A model generated the notes under the pieces. It saw only the letters and a program-made list of their open reading frames with translations, made no database searches and was not told where the DNA came from. Source: Echinometra lucunter (taxonomy: Eukaryota; Echinodermata; Echinoidea; Camarodonta; Echinometridae). Taken from it: a DNA stretch of 64,000 nt. Numbering within the stretch: position 1 is the stretch's first letter; each line of letters starts with the position of its first letter. Location of the stretch: the NCBI GenBank assembly GCA_029962745.1, contig CM057159.1:29033898-29097897 (forward strand), given 5' to 3'. Both the position numbers and the translations under genes were made by a program. This document shows positions 1 to 11,750 of the stretch, in pieces.

Positions 1-692
1 TTGAAATTATCTTTCAATCACAGTCGGCCTATCTATCAGTCCTATCGCATAGCGGTTGACATCATGTGATACACGGAGAGCGCCCACACTTATCCGGACC
101 GTATAATATCAATTTGCACTCCAGGTCTTCAGTTTAGATGTCGTCTTTCAGACTTCAATGAATACACTATTTTCTTCCCACTTTATTTATGATTAGACTG
201 CGTTATTAGTTTAAAATATTCATTAGTACATTCTTATTTTCTTACAAATTAAACGGTTTTAAAGGGAAGTAAAGATTGAAGTCCTTTTTTTTTCTTTTTG
301 ATTTATAAAAACATAAATCTCGACTAAACATTGTATTAATAAAAAATAATCAATCAAACCAATAAACGAAACGGTCGGGCATTCAGTTCTTAGAATAATT
401 TTTGGCATTTTGCATGGGCCTCAAAATGGCAGCTTTGCCACATAACTTGTGATTTTATATCAATAGATTCCTCTTCATTTGATTTGTGCAACAAAATAAC
501 AGAGCCAGCTATACCAGCTACTGAAGAAAGTACAAATCTTTGTCTTACTAACGATTACAATACCGGATCGTATACAGTCATGATATACTTAGAACGTTTC
601 AAAAGGTCTAGGAACCTCTAAATTTTACGAGAGCATTAAATGATTTACATTTTCTTGTAACAAGACAGAATCCAACTTAAAATGCTATGGGC
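1..692. other. AT-rich non-coding stretch
   Basis: I see no gene, repeat unit or RNA here. The sequence is AT-rich with short T and A runs. It ends at the 8-bp duplication that borders the hAT element. Confidence 0.6.
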
Positions 693-1090
693 ACGATAGG
701 CACTGGCGTACTGGAGGGGGGGCTTGGGGGGGCGCCAGCCCCCCCAAATAAATTTCAACCATGGTTTATTTTCAGTTTTATATAAGTGTTATCACACGAA
801 TTTCATTACTTCTCCCGAGACTCCCTTTCTACTAGTAAGTAACGCATTCACAATTTCCCAAATAGCATGCATAGCAAGGCAGAAAACACGCATAATATCA
901 ATACTAATGTGTTTTATGATATAACACTTGGTTTTATCTGTTTATCTGACAATGGATTCAAACTTTGATAATGAATATTCTTAGATTTACCAAAACTAGA
1001 CCTGGCTTTAAGTTTGCAGTCCCAAATAGTGTTATTTTACAGAGTTGCAAACCATCAATACTGCAAAAAAACTCCTTTACCATGGGAGTG

Positions 1091-1386
1091 CACTTGCGTA
1101 GCCAGAAGGGGGGACGATGGGGGCGGTCACCCCTCCAAAACACCTAGAAAAAAGAAAGAAAAAGTAGAAGGAAAAAAAAAAAGCAGAAGCGAGAAAAGAA
1201 AAAAGGTAAGAGAACGTAAGAAGAGCGGGAGCAGACAAGGAACAATTCAAAGAAACGTCGGAGCTTCCGCGCTTCGCGCGGGAGGGGGAAAACTCTCCCC
1301 TCCCTGCACCCTCCCCCCCCCCCTAGGGAGCGCGCTTCGCGCGCTCACAACCGCCCCACTAAAATGAAATCCTAGCTACACCACTG
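1091..1386. mobile_element. Nested hAT-type MITE inside the 701-1980 element
   Basis: The left end CACTTGCGTAGCCAGAAGG and the reverse complement of the right end CAGTGGTGTAGCTAGGATT match at about 12 of the first 17 positions. The flanking octamers are tgggagtg (1083-1090) and ttggagtg (1387-1394), a 7-of-8 target duplication. The 296-bp body is purine-rich on the left. On the right it carries the GC-rich block with cgcgcttcgcgcg repeats. It has no coding capacity; the open frame across it is an accident of purine-rich sequence. Confidence 0.75.
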
Positions 1387-1642
1387 TTGGAGTGAAACCC
1401 TGGTATCCCACCGCATCACACCCTCTCCATGCTCGTCCTTTTTATTTCATAGCGTCTTTGTCTGTATTATTATCATAAGTAATAAAGTTTTTTGTGTAAC
1501 GCTGGCATTTGTTTGAAACTTAAGAAGATTATTTTTGGCTGCATGTTTTCATAATCATGTTTTCAAGTTGAATTTCATGAAAAAATATCCTTTTCCGGTC
1601 GGTAGATTGATGACACGTTTATCCATAACAGTACATGTCATC

Positions 1643-1791
1643 AAACGTCGGAGCTTCGGCGCTTCGCGCGGGAGGGGGGAAACTCCCCCCTCCCTGCCCC
1701 CTCCCCCCTAGGGAGCGCGCTTCGCGCGCTCATTAAGTGATTCACACGCTTCGCGTGCTCACTACCGCCCCACTAAAATGAAATCCTTTTG
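1643..1791. repeat. Second copy of the GC-rich 'cgcttcgcgcg' block
   Basis: This stretch repeats 1253-1373 closely, from 'aaacgtcggagcttc' through 'gccccactaaaatgaaatcc'. It has an extra piece with a variant palindrome (cacgcttcgcgtgctc). It lacks the terminal CAGTGG sequence and a target duplication. It is therefore either the outer element's own sequence or a truncated insertion. Confidence 0.7.
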
Positions 1792-1988
1792 TTGGAAATG
1801 AGAGAAAATAAAAATTGAACTGAACTAAAGTTGGAATTAAGTCGAAAAAATGAAAAAGCTCCGTATCGTGAAGGGGGGGGGGGGGTACCCCGGCTCGGTC
1901 GCTACACTCCCTCAGGGATGGTCGCTTCGCTCCTCGGAAAGATTGAGCCCCCCCAAATATTTTGGCTCATTACGCCACTGACGATAGG

Positions 1989-2278
1989 AATATACAGTTT
2001 TCAAAATTATATAACGTTCTACCTTGATGCAATCATCGATTTAAATCTGAATTTCAATTAGATCGCATTTCTAATTATCGTTTAGGGACTCATAAGATAT
2101 TATATAATAACAAGGACAAATCGTTATTCAGGAAATTATAATCATGAATAGGGGTGGATTCAATCAATTTGTTTTGCAGGGCGTCAACAAACAACTCAAA
2201 GGCATTATGTGTTTTTAATTTTTTTACTATTATTATTTATTTTTTTTTTTTACATAAAACGCTACTAAAAGTCCCTCA
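1989..2278. other. Short non-coding spacer
   Basis: AT-rich sequence between the hAT element and the inverted repeat arm, ending in a T-rich tract near 2215-2255. Nothing else is seen. Confidence 0.5.
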
Positions 2279-2988
2279 TGATACCTAGGGGGCAAAACCC
2301 CATTTTCAGGGTTTTTGAGACACGGAATGCTGTAAAAGGTTGTTGGGTGTCAATGTGTTCAGGAGATCATACTGCACAACTTCCAGGTGGACTACCTTGA
2401 AATTACGCTGCTGAAAAGAAATGGCGACCATTTTTCCAAAATGGCTGCCTTGTAAACTAGTATTGAACTGTTTTGAATGTAAATATTTAATAAAACATCT
2501 ATTTTTCACGTATAATACATCATATTAAAGAGTATTAAATTCCCTACGCACTGGTGTCACTTTCGATGGGTTTGAAGATGATTTGCATAACATTTTTGGC
2601 TCAAATATGTGAAATTTAACCTTTTTTACCCAAAATCTTAATTGCATCAAAATACATATTTCGGCGTGTTTCAATAGTCCTGATGACTAATAATTTCAGA
2701 CTTTCTCAAAAATTGTCCATATCTATGGTCAATATCATATGCAAGTTTCAACTTCATCACTTATCTAACTAAAAAGTTGTAGGACTCTGAAGTTGATATT
2801 GACTAATTGCACAGAAATTGGTTGCTAAGGGCTGCCTACTCCCTAGCAACGTTGGCATCTTGCTATGTCTAGTGATCGCTATTTCCATGCAGCTTAATGA
2901 TAAGATATGTGCTGTCTGTTAATGTAGTTTGATCGTATTTCACTCATTTATGAATCTTAATTAGTTCCCAATGCTGTAAAAACAATGC
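2279..2988 (+). repeat. Long inverted repeat, left arm (~700 bp)
   Basis: This segment pairs, as reverse complement, with 5770-6494 over its whole length at high but imperfect identity. Shared landmarks are 'atacctagggggcaa' at the outer end, 'ccaaaatggctgcc', 'gtccatatctatggtcaata' and 'ctagcaacgttgg' toward the inner end. Short frames inside it (2306-2509 on minus) are not conserved in the partner and are not genes. The two arms may be terminal repeats of one 4.2-kb foldback element, or two independent insertions of one dispersed repeat. Confidence 0.85.
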
Positions 2989-5769
2989 GCATGTAGCAAC
3001 TGATGTACAGATAGAAACTAGTGCAGGCTATTGGTGTATTTGGTGTATATAGAATGAGTCCTTTCTGATGGTGATAGTCATGATTTGCACCCCTACTCTT
3101 AAAAATTACAATTCAAGGTTTGGTCGCCGCCTTCTTTTACATCTCCACTCCTCTCCATCCCGCCCCACCCCCCCCCCCCCCTCCATTCGGCATTTAAAGA
3201 GACTGGTACAATGCCTTTTAGTAATGGAAAATAATCAATGAATTAAAAAGGCCTGACAATTTTCATTCATAGTCAAATGGTTATTTGAAAAGAAATCTGT
3301 CAGTGTCCTGCAAGTAGTAAGGCAGGTCTTGCAAACATTGATTGATTGATTAGGTCACCTTGGTTTCCAATAATTGCATATTCATGCTAAGAAAACTTTT
3401 AAGAATCTTTCCACTTCTTTTATTCTCTCTTGTATAAACAATTGTATTTGAAAGCAACTACAAAAAACAATAAACAAACAATACTAATAAACCCAATGTG
3501 ACTTTCAACCAACCGGGACATAGTATCAAGGACTTGCGTTTACCATGTTCACCAAGTTTACAGTATAGCTTGATTTGGATTGAACTCTTTTGTGTAAGTG
3601 GACCCTTGACAGTCAATTTTTAAAGGATCTTTTGAATGCACGCAAAGAAGACATTAAAAATGAAAAACAGGAGAGTATTAAAGGGGGCCATTAATTAATA
3701 AACTTGCAGACTTTCACACAAGTCACAAGAAAAACTCCGAAGATGAAGATCTATCTGCCTGCTACAAAAAACATTGTCTCGGTTTAACATAGGCAGAGTT
3801 TTAGGTCACGCCCTAACAAATGAGAAACTTGATTATCTGATTACTTCTTTAAACTGCCAGGATGAGGATGTGTAACTTGTTCAATACGATCAGTCATCCC
3901 CAATAGCTTCCTAGTTTTACCATCCTTAGTGCCTTAATTTGCATGGCCAGAATTCAAATTTGTACAGTTGTATTAAAACTATTTTATAAGAATAATTGGA
4001 TGGGGTAAATTCTAATAAAACGGGAGCAAAAAAAAAAAAAATTGTTGAGCTAGGGAAAGATTCTTCCTTGCATGCTCTCATAATCTTCAAAGCCTATAAG
4101 GCATAAGCAGTACTGTGATGTTTTTGTGATGTTTTTAATATGATTTTACTCAATTTCTCGCTTTAAAATAAAAAATAAAATGGGCAGGATCATGGCTGTT
4201 GAGGAAGGAGGGGGAGGACTAGGAGTTCTGATCCCAAAATAGGAGCTTCGCTAGATATGTGTGCGGAGGTGTCACAGCCAAGGATGAAAAGGGGCAAATT
4301 TGACATTTTCATATCTATCTGCATGGGATGTTTCAATTCTATGCAGTGTTGCTTTCATGTTCTTTCTGTTCATATATTTGCTTTTATCTCTTCCTGCAGG
4401 TTTGGCAAAAATCCAATGACCTTTTATTTTATTTATTTATTTCAATTTTATTTATTCATTTATTTATTTTTGCTTAGAAAACAATCGTTTCAGCTGCATA
4501 GTAAGACATTTCACAAATCAAAAGAAAATAACGACGTTAATATATCTTCTGAGTCAAAGTCAACTGATCTTTAGTACTTATATTTTTATTGTTTGATAGC
4601 CATTGCAAATATATTTGGACCATATAGCATACTAGTACACATAGTTACCTGTATTGGTGAAACTGTAGTAAGGTTAGGTTCTGGGCAAAAAAAGTAGGGT
4701 ATTGGGGAAAAAAATCCTTATTTGTAGATATCCATTTTATTCCCATCAGTTTTCATAAAGCAATAGTTTGGCAAGTCTTTTTTTTTTTGGGGGGGGGGGG
4801 GAAGGGGCTCGAATCTCGAAATGGGCATGTTTTTGAGGTAGTGGGTGTGCGGGATAAGGAATGAGTTATGAACCCTACACGCTCAGAAAGTTGGTTAAGA
4901 TCGTTGCCAGTTGCTTATGAACCTGTCAATTTTTCGTAAAAAGAAATGTACAGTATGAAACGTAAGTGTTTTTTTCTAAACCAACGTTTGGTTGGTTCAT
5001 GATAAGAACCTACCAAATGTTCATCTAGAGAATTTCTTATTTTTATAGAATAGATCTTCAACCAACCTAAAAAAACAAACAAACAAAAAAACCTTTCTTA
5101 GAGGGTAGGGTTTTTTTTTTTTCGTTAAATCTTGTTTAGCACTTGTATGCATGTCTAATTGTATTTCGCCGGTTTCCTTGACAGTACTATAAATTTAAGG
5201 CTAAATGATATGACAAGGGGGAGTGAAAGAGGGGGGAGCAAGAAGGGTAAGGAATGGGCAGATATGCTAACTATCAATGAGTTGTAGAGACTCTTTCATT
5301 TTTTGTCAATAATTCTCCATTACAACAAAGGTAACGGACGAAAAGTCTCTCGCTTTTTAGCTTTTATGTGTTGGGGGAGAGGGGGAGGGGGTATGGACAC
5401 ATTAAGATATTAGGATGTGGTATGGAGCAACATCTGAACAATTTCTTCATGTGATAAAGTCATAGTGTCCTTGTTCTTAATGCATTATTGGACCAATAAT
5501 CTAGATTTTCATAATAGTTCATGAACACACGACATACATGTAGATTGCTAGGCACAGACAACAGCAACAGCTTATTAAGGATGGGGTGAGCGAAGGGGCC
5601 TAAACATGGCGCAAGAGGGGGTGAACGAACCGCAAAATCTATAATCTTTATGAGTTGGAATGTAAATCATAAATCATGAATACCACTTTAAGAAAGGACT
5701 CGTTCCCTGTATCATTGGACCAAATGCCGTGCTAGTTTCCATCTATGCATTATCAGTTTCTAGGGGCAG
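2989..5769. other. Non-coding interior between the inverted arms
   Basis: The 2.8 kb between the arms has no frame over about 105 codons. It holds a C run at 3168-3182, an A run near 4029-4041, a T11-G13 junction at 4778-4801 and purine-rich stretches near 5215-5255 and 5370-5395. A good acceptor-like tctcttcctgcag ends at 4399, but the frame behind it runs into low-complexity TTTAT. No transposase or reverse transcriptase motif is seen. Confidence 0.5.
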
Positions 5770-6494
5770 TCGCTTTTTTTTTAGTGCTCATTGGGAACCA
5801 ATGAAGATTCATAAATGAATGAAGTATGGTCAAACTGCATCATTAGACATCACATGACTTATCAGCTGCATGGAAATAGTAATTACTGGTGGAAATGTCA
5901 TTCTACATAGCAAGATACCAACGTTGCTAGGGAGCAGGCAGCCCTTATCAACCAATTTCTGTGCAATTAGTCAATATAACAGTGTTAACTTCAGAGTCCT
6001 ACAACTTTTTTGTTAGAAAAGTGATGAAGTTGAAACTTGCATATGATATTGACCATAGATATGGACAATTTTTGAGAAAGTCTGAAATTATTAGTCATCA
6101 GGACTATTGAAATACGCTGAAATATGTATTTTGATGCAATTAAGATTTTGGGTAAAAAAAGGTAAAATTTCATATATTTGAGCCAAAATGTTATGCAAAT
6201 CATCTTCAAGCCCATAGAAAGTGACATCACTGTGTAGGGAATTTAATACTCTTTAATATGATGTATTATACGTGAAAAATAGATGTTTTATTAAATATTT
6301 ACATTCAAAACAGTTCATTACTAGTTTATAAGGCAGCCATTTTGGAAAAATGGTCGCCATTTCTTTTCAGCAGCGTAATTTCAAGGTAGTCCACCTGGAA
6401 GTGGTGCAGTATGATCTCCTGAACATATTGACACCTAACAACCTTTTACAGCATTCCGTGCCCCTAAAACCTGTCTTGCCCCCTAGGTATGATT
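5770..6494 (-). repeat. Long inverted repeat, right arm (~700 bp)
   Basis: This is the reverse-complement partner of 2279-2988. It ends at ttgccccctaggtat, which mirrors the left outer end. The divergence between arms is scattered substitutions plus a few indels, so the pair is not a recent or assembly-made duplication. No clear target duplication is visible outside the arms. Confidence 0.85.
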
Positions 6495-6902
6495 GCGCAA
6501 AAACCTCATAAAGAGCTATAACATCGACCATGTCGACAAAATTGCGTAATATTATCATTGTCCTTCATTTAAACGCGAAATTTTGTTGCAGCTGTGTGAT
6601 CTTTATGCTAATCTATTTGTTAACTGTCTACATTTTACCCAGCATTATTTTTTTGTCAATTCTCATTTCATTATAATGAAGGGACAAAAGCATATAAATG
6701 GCAAAATGATTTTGAAGCAGGTTTTCCTTTTTACCCCCTTCTCTTAGCGAACATAGATGATTTAAATGCACATTTTCGTCTTCCTTAATTCAAATGTATA
6801 GTGGTATGTAGCATGGGGTCGTAAGATTCTTTTCAAACAGGCAGGGGCTCATTACAAATAGCAGGCACGGTTCACTTTGTTACCTTATTGTTGTTATCAT
6901 AT

Positions 6903-6949
<47 letters not shown>

Positions 6950-8207
6950 TTCATTCATTCATTCATTCATTCATTTATTTATTTATCTATTTATTTATTT
7001 ATTTAGTTAGTAAGTTAGTTAGTTAGCTGGTTAATTAGTTAGTTAGTTATTTGCAACTGGCACTCGAGGCGCATTCAGAGTTGTTTCCTGTTAGTCCCGA
7101 AGAGTATACTCGAATAATAGTCAATTTCATTTCGAGCATTAATCATATGATTTGATATGATTGCGAACATCAATATGCACTTAACAAGTTAATTACAGAC
7201 ATCGAATAAAGACAAACTGCATTGCTCCCGTCAAGCTCAGGTTAAATGTAATTTTTTTTATGTTGACATAATGAATATTCAAATAGTTAATGGCCTGTCT
7301 TTGGGAAGTTTATGCCATTCAATAATTATTGTATGAAATATGACAGGGGAGATGAAATGCAATTTCACAATCATCTTCTTTTGTACAGTTTGTTTTGCTT
7401 CAAAAGTTAGGAAAATATGGTAGTGGGTGTAGTGATTGGAACGTTATTACAAATGCGTCACCATTTACAAGCAGTGTACGTGGGTAAAAAAAAAGTTTTC
7501 CTTCAGATTTGTCGAATTTGTTTAAAAGAAGACCCCCTATGAAAGGTAGATCCTTAAACTCTTAAAAGTTCCACAAGGGAAAAGAAAAAGGTCATCTTTT
7601 CTTTAAATGAAATCTTTGGAATTATATATGAATGTAATGTATTAAGATTAATACCAGATCAGTTTCATTGATTTTTTAAAGATGCAAAATGAAGTTTTCC
7701 AGAAGATTGGCGTGGGAGGAACTTTTGGGGAAGTTCCATTTTCCGTATTAACAGTGATTAAGGCTGACTACAAAAGATTTATTTATTTTTTGTATATCCT
7801 GACTTATATCTAGGGATGGCAAAATTTTCCTAAAGCCTTCATTTTCAAAAGGATTTTGCTGAGAGAAAATTATTTGATGAACCAGTATTACCTCAAAAGC
7901 ATTTAATATTTCGACCAGACCTATATGATTTAGAAGAACACCATTTTTCAAAGTAATATATCAAAAGAAAGAGAAAAGGTATATCGACAGCGATTAAGAA
8001 AGGAGGAGGAAAATCTCCACATCTTTACTGCAATTTAAGTATGAACCAATTTCGAAATACATGTATCTAGATTAATCATTTCGAACTTAGACAAAGTAGG
8101 CAACTATATAGGCAATTCTATGACTACTGAAGAGCTCCTATTTCTGCAGCCTTTAATAGGCTTTACCCTACTCTTCTCCAAATTGTCATGATCTTATGCT
8201 GCTCATC
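6495..8207. other. AT-rich non-coding stretch with one microsatellite
   Basis: Apart from the ATTT/ATTC tract at 6900-7052, this is ordinary AT-rich sequence. I see no gene or element in it. Confidence 0.5.
6900..7052. repeat. Compound tetranucleotide microsatellite (ATTT, ATTC, TTAG)
   Basis: About 13 ATTT units are followed by ATTC units, more ATTT units with an ATCT variant, then TTAG units. Such stepwise change of the unit is typical of tract evolution by point mutation and slippage. Confidence 0.95.
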
Positions 8208-8374
8208 CCTCTCCTCCTCCTCCTCCTCCTCCTCCTCCTCCTCTTCTTCTTCCTCCTCCTCCTCCTTCTTCTTCTTCTTCTTCTTCTTCTTCTTCTTCTT
8301 CTTCTTCTTCTTCTTCTTCTTCTTCTTCTTCTTCTTCTTCTTCTTCTTCTTCTTCTTCTTCTTCTTCTTCTTCC
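8208..8374. repeat. CTC then TTC trinucleotide microsatellite
   Basis: A CTC/TCC block (8208-8240) passes into a near-pure TTC block to 8374. It is a polypurine-polypyrimidine mirror tract of the kind that can form triplex DNA. The poly-Ser, poly-Phe and poly-Leu frames across it are artefacts. Confidence 0.95.
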
Positions 8375-8792
8375 TTTTATTCTATTTCAGAAATTCTTCT
8401 CCTCTACTTCTTGACTTCCCTTCATATCTTTCTTTTTCCCCTCTTCCCCTTTCCCTTCCTCCATAATAACTTTTAAAATATTCAAGGACGAATAGGGATA
8501 TACATATATCATCATGCACTATTATTTGCAATATATATTATGGATTCTGTCTGCAATGATTTTATTTTGTCTATTAATATGGTCATAAGCAGATTCGTGA
8601 TGGTACCTAATTGAGTTATTTAGAATGTCCCTACTTCGCAATGACCCCTCTGTAGTAAGAACAAACAAGAGACTGGTCATATTTTTAACAAGAGCTTGGG
8701 GTTAGAGCATGATGAATCGAAAAAGACGTTCGATAATTCTCTCCTTCAATATCGAGACCTTAGGTGAAAAAAGGGGGTAAACGAACTGAGAC

Positions 8793-8990
8793 CGAGAGAG
8801 GGAGGGAGAGAAAGAGAGAGAGAGAGAGTGGGAGGGAGAGAGAGAGAGAGCGTGAGAGAGATATATACAGAGAGAGGGGGATCAGAGAGTGACAGAGAGG
8901 GAGGGGGGGGGAGAGTTAGACTCATAGACAGACAGACAGGCAAACAGAGTGACCAAACTGACAGAGAGAAAGATAGATAGATAGAGGGTT
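8793..8990. repeat. GA-rich simple repeat
   Basis: Imperfect GA and GGGA repeats pass into CAGA and GATA units. The frame on minus (8746-8943) is a Leu/Ser-rich product of this tract and is not a gene. Confidence 0.9.
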
Positions 8991-9288
8991 GTTAGTGAGA
9001 AATGAATGAATCCAGCCGGAAACTTCAAGAGGTACAAGGAGAGAGATTCGGTGAGAGAAAAATATTAATCAATTTCTTGGCCAGAACATAGGCTTGAATC
9101 GCCTAACGATGTAAAATTGAATTAATCGGTTTTTTTTTTTTTTTTTGCTTGTCCTTTTTATTTGTTTGCATATTTCTTTTTTTCGTTCTTTTTGCTTTTT
9201 GATATGTATGCGATAATCTGTTATTTCTTTTTTGTGCAATGGACTTTGCGGCAGATTAGCCTTGTGCTAAACAAGTATCAAATAAAGT

Positions 9289-9315
9289 CTCCTCCTCCTC
9301 CCCCTCCTCCTACTG

Positions 9316-9393
<78 letters not shown>

Positions 9394-9410
9394 TTACTAA
9401 TACTACTACT
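9289..9410. repeat. CCT then ACT trinucleotide microsatellite
   Basis: A CCT block (9289-9313) is followed by about 27 ACT units with a few ATT interruptions near the end. The same ACT unit recurs at 57031-57199 and 63018-63105. Confidence 0.95.
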
Positions 9411-9560
9411 TTCACTCCCTCAGTTAGTTCATTCTGCGACTGTAAATTTTACTTCACAAATTACATGCCAAATGAATGGTAAATTACGTTCTGATTCAGG
9501 AAAGTTGCATGCTCCTTTTCTGCGCTCATGAAAATAAGCAACAATGTTAGACTTATCCCT

Positions 9561-9581
9561 CCCCCCCCCCAAAAAAAAAAA
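9561..9581. repeat. C10-A11 homopolymer junction
   Basis: A pure C run passes directly into a pure A run (T-to-G on the opposite strand). It is one of seven such junctions in the window. Confidence 0.95.
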
Positions 9582-9843
9582 GTCCTCAGAAATATCTATG
9601 GACACAAGTTGGGCAGGGTCGTAGGTCTGGCCGTTTCCAAAGCTTATTTGAAAGTCATAGTGTCGAAACCCTCCAGGACAGATCTATGCACCCTCACCAA
9701 TGACACCATGTATTTCTAATTTTGACCTACTGGACCCACCCCTTGAAGCAAATCGAGTCCATGCAGCGCCATCATAAATTACCCCACATCATTTTTTTCC
9801 CCATAATCATGATACAGCACCGTGTGGTAGTTGAACTAGTATT

Positions 9844-9911
9844 CTCCCAGGGGCTATAGCTTACCCATGTCGTAGCTGGGCTAGTAATCGCCCAGAGGCC
9901 TATTGTTTACG
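9844..9911. repeat. Short tandem duplication
   Basis: The segment ctagtattctcccagg-ggctatagcttac is followed by a diverged copy ctagtaatcgcccag-aggcctattgtttac about 44 bases later. It may be a remnant of a small tandem duplication. Confidence 0.5.
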
Positions 9912-10127
9912 TTCGTCGTTTTGATTCTCTCTCTATGCTGATATTGCAGGGGACAAATATTGAACGCCTTCTTCGATCTTTTGTATGTGTGTTCGCCCAA
10001 AGCTGAACTGTCAGAGACGACAAGTCCATTGGCAAGCAGAACCGAGTACTCGAGAGATGCAAGATCGGTGTTATTTCTAGAGACTTCGATCTTGTATCGC
10101 AGAGTTATCTTCCTAAATATAGTATCA
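9911..10127 (-). other. Possible exon or decayed coding fragment
   Basis: On minus, a frame with mixed, non-repetitive codon use runs from an ATG at 10144 to a stop at 9881 (87 codons). An acceptor-like ttacag borders the inner limit at 10127 and a gtaaac donor-like site follows 9911, giving a 217-nt candidate exon. The product has alternating hydrophobic and polar residues (for example ITLRYKIEV and LEYSVLLANG), as in a beta-sandwich. I do not recognise a family. A chance frame is a real alternative. Confidence 0.2.
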
Positions 10128-10236
10128 CTGTAATTCAGGTTCATGATCAGGTTTGTTACATAATTATATTAATCATATTTTTCCTAGGCAAGTGAAAATG
10201 TTGGTGTATTGATTATCAATATTTTTTGAAAAAATA

Positions 10237-10425
10237 TTAATACTTCTGCGGTAGAGACTTAAGATGTACAAAACCAATGGGAAAAATAATACTACTTTCT
10301 TGACTTAGTAAAACGATATTTTCCCCATCTGCCCATATAGAGCCTTGCCAAGCTATAGGATCATGAGGATAGTTTGATAACGTCCCCTGGGCAAATATAA
10401 GAATGTATCCTGCATCCTGTCTCAA
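10237..10425 (-). other. Possible coding fragment, unidentified
   Basis: This is a 62-codon minus frame with no ATG at its start (it opens with TTG) and an in-frame stop shortly upstream. The sequence gttgagacag just before it could be a weak acceptor. Composition is mixed, with several Trp, Pro and Gly residues (DPIAWQGSIWADGE), unlike the simple-repeat frames nearby. It lies upstream of the 9911-10127 fragment on the same strand, so both could be relics of one gene. No family is recognised. Confidence 0.18.
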
Positions 10426-11260
10426 CGAATTTTTGTCTTAATTCTTTCCATTTACTACTTTCGTGTAATGATGAATAGTTAATTTTACGCCTTTACAAAC
10501 TTGTACATACAGACACCAAACAAATATCGAAATATAAGAGCACGAAATGAAAACAAAATATATCTGGACTGAAGAACCTATATTCATTTGATCAGCAATG
10601 ATGCGATATCAAAAATGATAAAGTTGAGATTCGTTTTCGTTGTAGTAAAGGTTAAATTTCATTTTGGTTGAGTAACCATTGCCAAGGGAAGTCCAGGCGT
10701 CTAGTCGGACATTCGGACCAAGTTACTTATATCGCCCACATCAACCTCCTTTAAAGGTAGATTTGATATTGGGATTGCATTAACAGTTTTGAAATATTTT
10801 CATATCTTTATGTTGTCGACTATTTTTTTTTAATCTTTCCCCTCTGTAATCATGATAATAGTATCACAGTGACGTATGCATCTCACTCGAATCAACAATC
10901 AACTTTTCTGATAAACAAGAAATAAAGGTTAACAAAATCAACCTCAGGCAATTTCAATAGCTTTGCACGTCACTTTTTGAAATGTGCGGACATTACAATG
11001 AAGTATTACATAATCCACAAGTGATTTCTCTACGCAATGCAATCGGCATGATAGGGGGCTCAAATCGCCCTTGAGTCTATATCTTGAAAGCCGTTGTATC
11101 TCATGAACACACCTTTATGTTATTCCTCTATCTGTATTTTCTCGATATTTCTCTCGTCTTGAGATGCCTTGCCTTTAATTGTCATCCTCTTTCTTCATCC
11201 AAATTTTCACTTGAAAGGATTAGGGGTCTTGCCCAGTTATTAGAGAATCTCACTGAGCCT
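10426..11260. other. Non-coding stretch
   Basis: AT-rich sequence with no recognisable element, up to the TTAA of the MITE. The short plus frame at 11084-11269 has no supporting feature. Confidence 0.45.
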
Positions 11261-11750
11261 TTAAAGTGATTACACAATGGTAATTTTTTTTTTTGATATA
11301 TGATCGGGAATAGAATTCTAAGAAGAATGACATTAAAAATTTGATGATTTTTAATCGAAATCAATGCGTTTTGACTAATTTTCTCGTAAAAAGTCAAGAG
11401 TTGACCAAAAAAATTGAGTATGAGGTATGACGTAAAAGTGGGTACCCAGCTTTGCGCATTGCAGTTGTCCTGCGCGCTAGACTGTACAATATGTATTATA
11501 CCTTGCGCGCATTTTGCTAGAAGTGCGCGACAAGGTACCCACTTTGACGTCATTTTGACGTCAAAGTGGGTACCCAGTTGAAACTGGGTCACAGCTGAGG
11601 GGTAAAAAATATCCTGAAATCTTACCAGATTTTTGGGGTTTCCTTGGCAACACGACTTTTTAAAAAACTTTCGGCAGATGATTTTCTGCTAATAAAATCA
11701 TGCTCTTTTAAATGAGCTAACATTGTTTCAGCATTGGGTACCCCCTTTAA
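11261..11750. mobile_element. TTAA-flanked MITE, copy 1 (490 bp)
   Basis: The element begins TTAAAGTGATTACACAATGG. Its end, reverse-complemented, reads TTAAAGGGGGTACCCAATGC, an imperfect terminal inverted repeat bordered by TTAA on both sides. A second copy, at high identity and in the same orientation, is at 38460-38947. The interior has inverted and direct copies of gtgggtaccca and gacgtcaaag, which allow a branched foldback. It has no coding capacity. TTAA target sites are known for piggyBac-type transposons, so a non-autonomous piggyBac-like element is the likely class. Confidence 0.8.

Larger units (their letters stand above)
701..1980. mobile_element. hAT-type DNA transposon (non-autonomous) with exact 8-bp target duplication
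   Basis: The left end reads CACTGGCGTACTGGAGG and the right end, reverse-complemented, reads CAGTGGCGTAATGAGCC, so the terminal inverted repeats agree at most of the first 12 bases. The flanks are identical: acgatagg at 693-700 and acgatagg at 1981-1988. An 8-bp duplication with CAGTGG-like termini is the signature of hAT elements. No transposase frame is visible, so it is non-autonomous. It contains G and C runs next to both ends, a nested hAT element at 1091-1386 and two copies of a GC-rich 'cgcttcgcgcg' block. The boundaries are well supported; the superfamily follows from known hAT features. Confidence 0.8.

Noticed and set aside
6900..7052. CRISPR-like regular repeat
   Set aside because: It is a simple tetranucleotide tract without spacers; CRISPR arrays are not expected in animal DNA.
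8188..8466. Poly-Ser/Phe and poly-Leu open frames
   Set aside because: They are translations of the CTC/TTC microsatellite in different frames.
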